Shown piece by piece: positions 25,898-34,130 of a DNA stretch of 64,000 bases. A program made the translations under genes and the position numbers. Source of the stretch: UBA7803 sp040219935 (lineage in GTDB: Bacteria > Pseudomonadota > Gammaproteobacteria > Pseudomonadales > Azotimanducaceae); contig JAVJUA010000048.1 of the NCBI GenBank assembly GCA_040219935.1, positions 218,263 to 282,262 of the forward strand, read 5' to 3'. The notes under the pieces were generated by a model. The model had not been told where the DNA came from and did not search any database. It saw only the letters and a list, made by a program, of their open reading frames with translations. Within the stretch, counting starts at the first letter, position 1. Each line of letters begins with the position of its first letter.

Positions 25898-27085
25898 ATG
25901 CTCGAAGGCACCGTACACCCGGACTATGCGGACGTGGCCGCCGCCCTGATCCGCCAGATCCCGCGCGACCGGCGCTCCGGGTCCGCGGTATGCGTCTATC
26001 ATCACGGCCGCAGCGTGGTGGATATCTGGGGTGGCTGCAAGGACGCCGCGGGCAATCCGTGGCGGGCCGACACCACGGCACCCTCGTTCTCAACGGGCAA
26101 GGGCGTGCTCGCGACGCTGCTGCACATCCTGGTGGACCGGGGCATGGCCGACTACGACGATCCGGTGGCCCGGCACTGGCCCGAGTTCGGCTGCCGCGGC
26201 AAGCAGGCGATCACCATCCGCCAGGCGCTCTGTCATGAGGCCGGCCTGTATCGGATCACGGACCTGATCTCGAGCCCGTCGGAGATGCTCGACTGGACGC
26301 ATATGAAGCGGTTGATCGCGCAGGCGCAGCCCGTGCACCAACCGGGTGATGGCCACGGCTATCACGCGCTCACCTACGGCTGGCTGATCGGTGGGCTGAT
26401 CGAGGAGGTTGCCGGAAAGCCTCTGCAGCGGGTGCTGCAGGAATTCCTCGTCGACCCGCTGGGCCTCGACGGCATGTTCTTCGGCGTGCCCCACAACGAG
26501 CTCTACCGGCGCGCCGAGCTCACCCGTGGCCTGTCGCGTCCCGAACCGCCGCGGCCGGCGTGGCGACAGACGCTCCATGAGTGGGTCGATGCCGGCCTGG
26601 GCGCGCTGGGCGTGGAGCTCGGCGAGTTCCAGTCGGCGCTGAACCCATTCACCGAGCCCTTCGACTGGAACGCCGAGTCTACGGTCCAGGCCATCATCCC
26701 CGCCGCCAACGGCCAGTTCACGGCACGTTCGCTGGCACGCACCTACGCCATGCTGGCCGGCGGCGGCGAGCTCGATGGCGTGCGGCTGCTGTCGGAGGAT
26801 CGGGTCCGCGAGCTCGGCCGGATATTCGGCCGGCGCCGCGACCGGGTGCTGTTCATTCCCATGCACTGGCGCATGGGCTACCACCGGCTGTTCGCCATCG
26901 GCGTCAAGGCGCCCCAGGCGTTCGGCCACTTCGGCTACGGCGGCAGCGGTGCCTTCTGCGATCCGGAGCGGCGCCTGGCGGTGGCGCTGACCCTGAACAG
27001 CGGCGCCGGCACGCCCATGGGCAACCGCAACATGCCCACCATCGCCCGCGCCGCCATTCGCGCCGTGGACCGGCTGCGGGGGTGA
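25898..27085 (+). CDS. serine hydrolase, beta-lactamase class C fold (cytoplasmic type)
   Basis: This 395-residue protein has the class C beta-lactamase/EstB fold. The nucleophile motif is STGK (S65, K68), the Tyr motif is YHALTYGW, and the late GYGGSGAFCDPE segment stands where KTG or HTG would be. No signal peptide is seen, so it is probably a cytoplasmic esterase. The start codon has no Shine-Dalgarno sequence but lies 6 bases after a TAGAAT hexamer. The stop overlaps the start of the BamA/TamA-like gene (GTGA). Confidence 0.87.
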   Translation: MLEGTVHPDYADVAAALIRQIPRDRRSGSAVCVYHHGRSVVDIWGGCKDAAGNPWRADTTAPSFSTGKGVLATLLHILVDRGMADYDDPVARHWPEFGCRGKQAITIRQALCHEAGLYRITDLISSPSEMLDWTHMKRLIAQAQPVHQPGDGHGYHALTYGWLIGGLIEEVAGKPLQRVLQEFLVDPLGLDGMFFGVPHNELYRRAELTRGLSRPEPPRPAWRQTLHEWVDAGLGALGVELGEFQSALNPFTEPFDWNAESTVQAIIPAANGQFTARSLARTYAMLAGGGELDGVRLLSEDRVRELGRIFGRRRDRVLFIPMHWRMGYHRLFAIGVKAPQAFGHFGYGGSGAFCDPERRLAVALTLNSGAGTPMGNRNMPTIARAAIRAVDRLRG

Positions 27086-28824
27086 TCAGCCGCACCTGGT
27101 CATGGCGCCGTCGTGGCACGAGCCGTGTGCTGCTGCTGCTGGCGCTGTGGGGTCCCGCGGCGGCGGCCGCCGCCGCCGACGGTGACTGCCAGGTGCTGCA
27201 CGAGCTGGACGCCGAGGCCGCGCAGACGTTCCAGTTCGAGGGCGAGCTGGGTCACTGGGAAGCGCTGATTCCGAGGCAGGACTACCGACTGCGGCGCATC
27301 GATGTGGTGCGCCAGAACGTCTTCGAGCGCGAAGACATGTGGCTGCACCGCGCGGCCAATCGCTACCATGTCATGACCCGCGAGCGGGCGATCCTGGCGG
27401 CGCTGCCGGTTCGGCCGGGCGAGCGGGTGGACGTCCGGCGGCTGCGCGAAGCCGAGCGTATCCTGCGCGCCAAAGCCTATCTCTACGATGCCCGTGTGGT
27501 TCCGGCCCGCGTCTGCGACGGTGATCAGCTCGACGTCTACGTCGTCACCCGTGACGTCTGGACTCTGGAACCGCGCATCTCGCTGGATCGGGCCGGCGGT
27601 GAGAACGAGATCGGCCTGGGCATCACCGACGTCAACCTGCTCGGGCTCGGCAAGGCACTCACCGTGAGCTACGAGAAGGATGCCGACCGGCGGGGCGCGC
27701 TGCTCTGGTACGGAGATCCCAACATCGGCGGCAGCCGCTGGGCCATGGACCTCACCCTCATCGACAACGATGACGGTGAGCGGGCCGCGCTCAGCCTGCG
27801 GCGGCCGTTCTACGAACTCGACGCACGCTACGGCATGTTCTTCGACGTCGACCACTTCGATCGCGACGAGGGGCTCTACAACCTCAGCAGAAAGTTCTGG
27901 GAATATCAGGCCGAGAGCCGCGTGCATCGGGTGGCCGGCGGCTGGTCGCCGGGGCTGGAAGGCCGGTTCGTGCACCGCTGGCTGCTCGGCATGGGCTACG
28001 AGGACCACCGCTTCGAGCTGCCGGCGGCGTTCACCGCGGCCTTTCCGGACGCGCCGCCCGCGGACCGCCGCTTCGGCTACCCGTTCCTGGCCTATCAGCG
28101 CATCGAGGACGACTTCGACACCCGAATGAACCTGGACCGGGTGCAGCGCACCGAGGACATTGCCCTCGGGCAGCGCATTTACGCCGAGTTCGGCTACTCG
28201 AGTTCGGCCACGGGTGGACGTGGCCGGCACCTGATCGGCCGCTTCCGCTTCGCCGATGCGGCCTGGCTCACGCCGCGCCAGCTTCTGGCCTTCGGTGCTG
28301 CGGTGTCGGGTTACTACGATCTCGACGACGACCGCGCCGAAAATCTGGAAGCAGATGCTCAGGTGGCGTACCGGTACCGCCACGCCGGGAGCTGGAGCCT
28401 GCTGGTGCGGGGCTCGATCACCGCGGCTCGGGGACAGACGTTCGACCGGCAGCTTCGGGTCGGCGGCGAGGAGGGGCTGCGAGGGTTTCCGACGCGTTAT
28501 CAGAACGGCAACCGCCGGTTTCTGGTGACCATCGAGGAGCGCTACTACTCGAACGTCTACCCGCTGCGCATGTTCCGGCTGGGCGGCGCCGTGTTCCTGG
28601 ACGTGGGACGCGCCTGGTACGACGGTGAGGTGCCGGCCTGGCTGCCGGACGATCGCGATGCCGGCTACTACGGCGTGCTCAGCAACGTCGGCGTCGGCCT
28701 GCGGCTGGAGTCGACGCGGACCCGCGGCGACCGCATCCTGCATCTCGACCTGGGTTTTCCGCTGCGCAATGGTCCGGACGTACGCAGCGTCGAGGTGACG
28801 CTGACCGCGAAGCAGACGCTGTAG
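27082..28824 (+). CDS. BamA/TamA-like outer-membrane beta-barrel protein
   Basis: This 580-residue protein has a signal peptide (Arg-rich start, long Ala run, cleavage near residue 33), one or two POTRA-like domains (about 65-150, with RPGERVDVRRLREAE) and a C-terminal surface-antigen barrel. The GGEEGLRGF and YQNGNRRF turns correspond to the conserved inner-barrel loop motif of Omp85 proteins. It is smaller than BamA and closest in layout to TamA or other accessory Omp85 members. The GTG start overlaps the hydrolase stop. Whether it exports a specific protein or lipid is unknown; the coupling to an esterase gene recalls patatin-type systems but the hydrolase here is a different fold. Confidence 0.83.
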   Translation: MISRTWSWRRRGTSRVLLLLALWGPAAAAAAADGDCQVLHELDAEAAQTFQFEGELGHWEALIPRQDYRLRRIDVVRQNVFEREDMWLHRAANRYHVMTRERAILAALPVRPGERVDVRRLREAERILRAKAYLYDARVVPARVCDGDQLDVYVVTRDVWTLEPRISLDRAGGENEIGLGITDVNLLGLGKALTVSYEKDADRRGALLWYGDPNIGGSRWAMDLTLIDNDDGERAALSLRRPFYELDARYGMFFDVDHFDRDEGLYNLSRKFWEYQAESRVHRVAGGWSPGLEGRFVHRWLLGMGYEDHRFELPAAFTAAFPDAPPADRRFGYPFLAYQRIEDDFDTRMNLDRVQRTEDIALGQRIYAEFGYSSSATGGRGRHLIGRFRFADAAWLTPRQLLAFGAAVSGYYDLDDDRAENLEADAQVAYRYRHAGSWSLLVRGSITAARGQTFDRQLRVGGEEGLRGFPTRYQNGNRRFLVTIEERYYSNVYPLRMFRLGGAVFLDVGRAWYDGEVPAWLPDDRDAGYYGVLSNVGVGLRLESTRTRGDRILHLDLGFPLRNGPDVRSVEVTLTAKQTL

Positions 28825-28915
28825 CGGCTGCCGTCAGCGTGGAAACGCCCCCTCGCCTACGCTATAGTCCCCGCGTCTGCGGCTCGGCCGCCGGCGTTCC
28901 GCAAGCAGGAGCAGC

Positions 28916-29758
28916 GTGGGGTTTCAACGCCCGGACATGAGCGGCTACACCACCAGCGAAGTCTCCGATCTCATCGGTCTCAAGCCCGCCCAGGTGCGCC
29001 ATCTGGTGCGTCGCACTCTGCTCGCGCCCGATCGCGGCCGGCGCGGCGAGTATCGCTTCGACTTCCAGGACGTGGTGCTGCTGCGCACCGCCAAGGGGCT
29101 GTTCGACGCGCCGGTGTCCAGGCGCCGGGCGCTGCGCGCGCTGCTCCGGGTGCGTGACGGGCTCGGCAGCAGCCGCGGTCTGGCCGGCGTGCGTATCTTC
29201 GCGGAGGGCGGCCACGTGCTGGTGCGCCATGCCAATCAGCTCTGGGAGGCGGAAACGGGCCAGGCGCAGCTGGATTTCCGGGGCTCCCAGGGTGCCGCCG
29301 GTCCGGTGGCCCGCATCGCCGAGGGTTCACTGATCGTGGCGCGGGAAGCCGACGCCATGGACAGCGACGAGTGGTACAACGCCGGCCTCGACCTGGAGGA
29401 GGCGGGCTCGCCGCGAGCCAAGGATGCTTATCTCAAGGCCATCGAGCTGAACCCGCAGAACGCTGACGCCTACGTCAACCTCGGCCGCCTGTTTCAGCTC
29501 AACGGCAACCTCAAGCGGGCCAAACGCTACTACGAGCGGGCGCTGGACCTCAGCCCGGAGCATCAGCTCGCGCTTTACAACCTGGGCACCGTGTTCGACG
29601 AGCTGAACGAGATCGAGCGCGCGGCCGAGTTCTACCTGCGGTCGCCGGCGGTGCCGGACGCCCACTACAACCTGGCGCGCATCTTCGAGATGCTCGGAGA
29701 CGAGCTGTCGGCGCGCCGTTACCTGCGCAGCTACCGGCGGCTGATCGACGTCGAGTGA
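28916..29758 (+). CDS. MerR-type HTH fused to TPR repeats
   Basis: This 280-residue protein begins with a MerR-like winged helix-turn-helix (about residues 8-75, YTTSEVSDLIGLKPAQVRH), followed by a spacer and at least three TPR repeats (about 150-265). It lacks the coiled coil and effector domain of normal MerR regulators. The protein is cytoplasmic, and the repeats probably bind a partner protein. The GTG at 28916 has AGGAG 4 bases upstream; the ATG at 28937 is the alternative. The gene ends one base before the convergent fur gene's stop. Confidence 0.8.
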   Translation: MGFQRPDMSGYTTSEVSDLIGLKPAQVRHLVRRTLLAPDRGRRGEYRFDFQDVVLLRTAKGLFDAPVSRRRALRALLRVRDGLGSSRGLAGVRIFAEGGHVLVRHANQLWEAETGQAQLDFRGSQGAAGPVARIAEGSLIVAREADAMDSDEWYNAGLDLEEAGSPRAKDAYLKAIELNPQNADAYVNLGRLFQLNGNLKRAKRYYERALDLSPEHQLALYNLGTVFDELNEIERAAEFYLRSPAVPDAHYNLARIFEMLGDELSARRYLRSYRRLIDVE

Positions 29759-29759
29759 G

Positions 29760-30167
29760 CTAGCTCTTCCGGCGCTTGCGGACGAACAGCACCAGCTCGT
29801 GATCCACCAGCTCGAAGCCGTGCTCTTCGGCGATCTCGCGCTGCAGCTTCTCGATGCGCTCGTTCACGAACTCCAGCACCTGACCCGAGTCGACGTCGAC
29901 CATGTGGTCGTGATGTTCGTCGGGCGCCAGCTCGTAGACGGCGTGGCCGTCGGCAAAGTTGTGGCGCTGCACGATGCCGGCGGATTCGAACTGGGTGAGC
30001 ACCCGATAGACCGTGGCGAGGCCGACCGAATCGTCGCTGTCGAGCAGGGCCTTGTACACGTCCTCGGCACTCAGGTGGTGAGGATTGGCATTCTCGAGCA
30101 CCTCCAGCACCTTGAGTCTGGGCAGCGTGACCTTCAGGCCGGCGCGTTTGATGTCGGTAGCGGTCAA
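29760..30167 (-). CDS. fur: ferric uptake regulator Fur
   Basis: This 135-residue repressor has the Fur winged helix (AGLKVTLPRLKVLEVL, then GLATVYRVL) and the dimerisation domain with the metal-binding HHDHMVDVDSG segment. The CxxC pair of enterobacterial Fur is absent (DVDSG in place of CLDCG), as in the Pseudomonas type, and the protein ends in a basic RKRRKS tail. With iron bound it blocks iron-uptake genes; a Fur box is seen in front of the TonB receptor gene at 52158. The start is a TTG at 30167, which begins the conserved region. Confidence 0.95.
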   Translation of the reverse strand: MTATDIKRAGLKVTLPRLKVLEVLENANPHHLSAEDVYKALLDSDDSVGLATVYRVLTQFESAGIVQRHNFADGHAVYELAPDEHHDHMVDVDSGQVLEFVNERIEKLQREIAEEHGFELVDHELVLFVRKRRKS

Positions 30168-30265
30168 GGGTCGATCCCGTCTCAGGTAGGTTGGGAAGTT
30201 AACCCCAAGCGGCCGCGAGCGTCCACCGCGCTACAATGCCGGGTCCAACCAGAAGGAAGATGCAG

Positions 30266-31066
30266 ATGGCCGATCTCAGAGGCAAGGTGGCCGTGGTCAC
30301 GGGTGGCAGCCGCGGCGTCGGCAAGGGTATTGCCGAGGGCCTTGCCGAGGCGGGCGCCACGGTTTACATCACCGGGCGCTCAGAGAGTGCGGACGAGCCG
30401 CCTGCACCGCGCACCATCCAGGCCACCGCGCGCCGCGTCGACGAGCTCGGTGGCCGCGGCATTGCCGTCCACGTCGACCACAACGACGACGATCAGGTAC
30501 GAGCGCTGTTCGAACGGGTGCGCGACGAGCAGGGCCGTCTCGACGTGCTGGTGAACAACGTCTACAAGATTCCCGATCCGCCCGCCTGGGGCGGCGGCTT
30601 CTGGGAGCACCCGATCTCGGTCTGGGACGATCAGTGCGGGGTGGGGCTGCGCGGCTACTACGTGGCGTCGGTGCTCGGCGCGCCGCTGATGGTGGCGAAT
30701 CGGTGCGGGCTGATCGTCAACGTCTCGTCCTCGGGTGGCGATACCTACACCTTCAGCGCCTCCTACGGGGTCTGCAAGGCCGGGGTCGACCGCATGGCGA
30801 AGGACATGGCCGTCGAGCTGAAGTCCTACGGCGTCGCCGCGCTGTCGCTGCGCCCTGGGGCCGTGAAGACCGAGTTCATCCTCGATGCGGTGGCGCGCGG
30901 CGACGTCGACTGGGACCTCGATGCGTCCGAGTCGCCCCGGTTCACCGGGCGCTGCGTGGCCGCGCTGGCCATGGATCCGGACGTCATGGACAAGACCGGC
31001 GGCATCTACCGGGTCGCCGATCTGGCCCGCGAGTATCGATTCACCGATCCCGACCGGGCTGCCTGA
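30266..31066 (+). CDS. short-chain dehydrogenase/reductase (DHRS1-like)
   Basis: This 266-residue SDR has the cofactor motif TGGSRGVG (residues 12-19), NNVY in place of the usual NNAG, and the catalytic Y167xxxK171 with Ser in SSSGG. The pattern is close to DHRS1-like enzymes. The substrate is unknown. Two ATG codons at 30260 and 30266 are possible; AAGGA at 30253-30257 is 8 bases from the second, which is preferred. A TACAAT hexamer at 30232-30237 may be the -10 element. It is divergent from fur. Confidence 0.88.
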   Translation: MADLRGKVAVVTGGSRGVGKGIAEGLAEAGATVYITGRSESADEPPAPRTIQATARRVDELGGRGIAVHVDHNDDDQVRALFERVRDEQGRLDVLVNNVYKIPDPPAWGGGFWEHPISVWDDQCGVGLRGYYVASVLGAPLMVANRCGLIVNVSSSGGDTYTFSASYGVCKAGVDRMAKDMAVELKSYGVAALSLRPGAVKTEFILDAVARGDVDWDLDASESPRFTGRCVAALAMDPDVMDKTGGIYRVADLAREYRFTDPDRAA

Positions 31067-31078
31067 GCGCGCAGGGCG

Positions 31079-32143
31079 TCAGCCGGTGAGGGCGCCGACG
31101 TCAGCGTCACCCAAGCCGGCGACCCGGGCCGCCTTGACGATGCCGGCCCAGCTATTGTCGTCGATGGGTATGCCCGACGCCGTGCGCGCCGCGTAGGCGG
31201 CGCGCTCCGGCTCGCCGGGCACCAGCACGCGCTCGAAGCCGCGCGCCGGCGGCGTGCTGTGCAGGTAGTCGACCATTGCCTGCACCTCGGCGTGGAACCG
31301 CTCGGTGCCGCCGAACGCATCCGGGTCGACCACGAACATCAGCATGTGATTGACGATGGTGTTGTCCCGGGGGTTGCCGGGCTGCGCGGTCCACTCCCCC
31401 GCCAGCGCCCCGCCCAGCAGCTCGCACATCACCGCCAGGCCGTAGCCCTTGTGGGCACCGAACGGGCCCAGGGCCCCGAACGGCTCCTGAAACATCACCC
31501 GGGCATCGGTGGTGGGCAGCCCCTCGTGATCCACCAGCGCCCCCGCCGGCACCGGGTCGCCCTTCATGTGGGCGACGCGAACCTTGCCGAGCGCGATGGC
31601 GCTGGTGGCCATGTCCAGCACCAGCGGATCCTGGCCCGGACGGGGCACCACGCAGCAGAACGGGTTGGTGGTCATGCGCCGCTCGCGGCCGCCGAACGGC
31701 GACACCTGGGGCGCATGGCCCACCACGTTGACGAAGTGCACGGACACGTAGCCGGCGGCGCCGCAGCGCTCGCCGTAGTCGCCGATGCGGCCCAGATGGT
31801 GGCTGTTGCGCACACCCATACATACCACGCCGGTGTCTGCCACCCGGGCCAGTGCCAGATCGGTGGCCTCGCGGCCGACCACCTGGCCGAAACCCATGCC
31901 GCCGTCCACCAGCAGCACCGCGCCGCGGTCGCGCACCACCCGGGCGCGGGCGTCGGGCTTCAGGTGGCCGTTGCGGATGTTGTTGACGTAGGCCGGGATC
32001 ATGCCGACGCCGTGGCTGTCGTGCCCCTTCAGGTTGGCGGTGACCAGGTGGTCGGCGACGGTGCGGGCCGCGGCCTCGTCGCTGCCCAGCGTGGTGAAGA
32101 TGCGGGTGACGAAGTCGGCGAGGCGGACGTGATCGATCAGCAT
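31079..32143 (-). CDS. Ldh/malate dehydrogenase family oxidoreductase
   Basis: This 354-residue enzyme belongs to the YlbC/ComC/YiaK group of NAD(P)-dependent malate/lactate/ureidoglycolate dehydrogenases, which are unrelated to classical LDH. The catalytic His lies in KGHDSHGVGM near residue 43, the cofactor segment includes MATSAIALGKV, and the GAHKGYGLA motif is conserved. It oxidises a 2-hydroxy acid, but which one is not clear. It is convergent with the SDR gene (12-base gap) and divergent from the crotonase gene. Confidence 0.9.
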   Translation of the reverse strand: MLIDHVRLADFVTRIFTTLGSDEAAARTVADHLVTANLKGHDSHGVGMIPAYVNNIRNGHLKPDARARVVRDRGAVLLVDGGMGFGQVVGREATDLALARVADTGVVCMGVRNSHHLGRIGDYGERCGAAGYVSVHFVNVVGHAPQVSPFGGRERRMTTNPFCCVVPRPGQDPLVLDMATSAIALGKVRVAHMKGDPVPAGALVDHEGLPTTDARVMFQEPFGALGPFGAHKGYGLAVMCELLGGALAGEWTAQPGNPRDNTIVNHMLMFVVDPDAFGGTERFHAEVQAMVDYLHSTPPARGFERVLVPGEPERAAYAARTASGIPIDDNSWAGIVKAARVAGLGDADVGALTG

Positions 32144-32203
32144 GAGAGCCGGGCTCCAGCGGTTTTCTGCTAGATTACCCGATCGCACGGGGGAGAACGC
32201 GCC

Positions 32204-33049
32204 ATGACCAGAACGACCATCGACACCGGCATCGACAACGATCACCTGCTCGCCTGGGAGGAAGACGGCGTCGCCGTCATCACCCTGAACCGGCCCGAGG
32301 CCCGCAACGCCATGTCCGGGCCCATGAACGCCGGGCTGGCCCGGGCGCTGGAGCATGCCGAGACGTCGGCCAGCGTGCGCTGCGTGGTGGTGACCGGTGC
32401 CGGCGGCGCGTTCTGCGCCGGCGGTGACGTCAAGGGCATGGCATCCGGCGGCGACGGCGGCGCCGGCTCGCCGGCCCGGGCGTCCCTCGACGAGCGCATC
32501 CACGCCCAGCGCCTCAATCAGCGGGCCACCGCCGGGCGCATGTTTCTGATGCCGAAGCCGGTGATTGCCAGCCTGCCTGGAGCGGCCGCCGGCGCCGGTA
32601 TGTCCCTGGCCCTGGCCGCCGACCTGCGGATCATGGCCGACACCGCCTTCATCACCTCCGCCTTCGCCCGCGTCGGCTTCAGCGGCGACTACGGCGGCAC
32701 GTTCTTCCTGACCCATCTGGTGGGCTCCGCCCGGGCGCGGGAGATTTACTACCTGTCCGATCGGGTGACGGCGGCCGACTGCCTGCGTCTCGGCATCGCC
32801 AACCAGGTGGTGCCCGCCGCCGAGTTGGAGGCCGCCACCATGGCGCTGGCCCGGCGCCTGGCCGACGGCCCGGCGGTGGCCTACCGGTACATGAAGGAAA
32901 ACCTCAACCGCGCCGCCACGGGCGCCGACGTGCTGGACTGCCTCGACCTGGAGGCCACCCATCACGTGCACACCGGGCTGACCGAAGATCACCGGGAGGC
33001 CGCCAAGGCCTTCGTGGAGAAGCGGCAGCCGATGTTCCGGGGGCGCTAG
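32204..33049 (+). CDS. enoyl-CoA hydratase/isomerase family protein
   Basis: This 281-residue crotonase-fold enzyme has the oxyanion-hole segments AFCAGGDVKGM and GAAAGAGMSLALA. The catalytic-loop region (RVGFSGDYGG) has Ser/Gly/Asp in place of one of the usual Glu residues, so it may be an isomerase or hydrolase rather than a classical hydratase. GGGGGAG lies about 10 bases before the ATG. It probably acts on acyl-CoA intermediates together with enzymes elsewhere, such as the thiolase at 7500. The 3' end overlaps the convergent cysteine-synthase-like gene by 4 bases. Confidence 0.9.
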   Translation: MTRTTIDTGIDNDHLLAWEEDGVAVITLNRPEARNAMSGPMNAGLARALEHAETSASVRCVVVTGAGGAFCAGGDVKGMASGGDGGAGSPARASLDERIHAQRLNQRATAGRMFLMPKPVIASLPGAAAGAGMSLALAADLRIMADTAFITSAFARVGFSGDYGGTFFLTHLVGSARAREIYYLSDRVTAADCLRLGIANQVVPAAELEAATMALARRLADGPAVAYRYMKENLNRAATGADVLDCLDLEATHHVHTGLTEDHREAAKAFVEKRQPMFRGR

Positions 33050-34047
33050 CGGTCCGGGACGGTGAGGCCCTTGCCGGCCAGGAAGGCGGGGTTGAACAGC
33101 CGCGACTGGTAGCGGCCGCCGCCGTCGCAGAGCACGGTGACGATGGTGTGGCCAGGGCCGAGCTGCTCTGCCACGGCCACGGCCGCGCACAGGTTGATGC
33201 CGGTGCTGGAGCCGAACAGCCAGCCGTCCTGGTGTAGCTGTCCGTAGACCATGTCGATCATGGCCTGGTCCGTGACCTGCACGGCGTCGTCGATGGGCGC
33301 GCCCTCGAGGTTGGCGGTGACCCGTGAGTTGCCGATGCCTTCGGTGATGGACGGCCCCGGGCTCATCTCCGCCTGCCCCGTCTTCACCCACCGGTACAGG
33401 GCGCTGCCCATGGGGTCGGCCAGAACGATGCGGATCTGCGGCCGCTGTGCCTTCAGGTAGGCGGCGACGCCGGCCAGGGTGCCGCCGGTGCCGGTGGCGG
33501 CCACGAAGGCATCGATGCGGCCACCGGTCTGCCGCCATATCTCCGGCCCGGTGGACTCGACGTGGGCCTGGCGGTTGGCGACGTTGTCGAACTGGTTCGC
33601 CCACACCGCGCCGGGCAGCGACTCGGCGTAGCGGCCGGCCTGCTTCTGGTAGTTCATGGGATCCTTGTACGGCACCACCGGCACCTGCCGCACCTCGGCG
33701 CCGAGGGTCTCCAGCAGCGCCACCTTTTCCGCAGACTGGTTGTCCGGCATGAAGATCACGCAGCGGTAACCGCGGGCGTTGCAGACGTGGGCCAGGCCGA
33801 TGCCGGTGTTGCCGGCGGTGCCCTCCACCACGGTGCCGCCGGGACGCAGCGCGCCGCTGGCCTCGTGACCGCGGATCATCCACAGCGCCGCCCGGTCCTT
33901 CACCGAGCCGCCGGGGTTCAGGAACTCGGCCTTGCCGAGAATCTCGCAGCCGGTGCGCGCAGACAGGGTCTCCAGGCGGATCAGCGGCGTGTTGCCGATG
34001 CTGCCGGCCAGGCCGGCGCGCACGTCGAGGTCGGATTGGTTGCTCAT
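33046..34047 (-). CDS. PLP-dependent cysteine synthase-like enzyme
   Basis: This 333-residue enzyme belongs to fold type II PLP enzymes. The Schiff-base lysine is K50 in PGGSVKDRA, the substrate loop is GTAGNTG, and the phosphate loop is TGTGGT. Compared with CysK it has an N-terminal extension and the changed VCNARGY region seen in a CysK paralogue common in proteobacteria. It may make cysteine from O-acetylserine or sulfide adducts, or act as a related beta-replacement enzyme. A TAGAAT hexamer lies 7 bases before the ATG and no ribosome-binding site is seen. Confidence 0.88.
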   Translation of the reverse strand: MSNQSDLDVRAGLAGSIGNTPLIRLETLSARTGCEILGKAEFLNPGGSVKDRAALWMIRGHEASGALRPGGTVVEGTAGNTGIGLAHVCNARGYRCVIFMPDNQSAEKVALLETLGAEVRQVPVVPYKDPMNYQKQAGRYAESLPGAVWANQFDNVANRQAHVESTGPEIWRQTGGRIDAFVAATGTGGTLAGVAAYLKAQRPQIRIVLADPMGSALYRWVKTGQAEMSPGPSITEGIGNSRVTANLEGAPIDDAVQVTDQAMIDMVYGQLHQDGWLFGSSTGINLCAAVAVAEQLGPGHTIVTVLCDGGGRYQSRLFNPAFLAGKGLTVPDR

Positions 34048-34054
34048 GCCGGAG

Positions 34055-34060
34055 ATTCTA
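34055..34060 (-). promoter_or_regulatory. -10-like hexamer placed for a leaderless transcript
   Basis: TAGAAT on the minus strand lies 7 bases before the ATG of the cysteine-synthase-like gene. As with the hydrolase at 25898, this distance would give a transcript starting at the initiation codon. A TTGGTG at about 18 bases further upstream is a weak -35 candidate. Confidence 0.35.
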
Positions 34061-34130
34061 GCGGCGACGCCGTTGCCTCACCAACGCTCCCTCTGCAATG
34101 ATCCGGCTGCATCACACCGGAGACAGCCCC

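Noticed and set aside
29757..29766. Palindrome GAGCTAGCTC between the MerR-TPR gene and fur
   Set aside because: It has no loop and cannot form a useful terminator hairpin; probably chance at the convergent stops.
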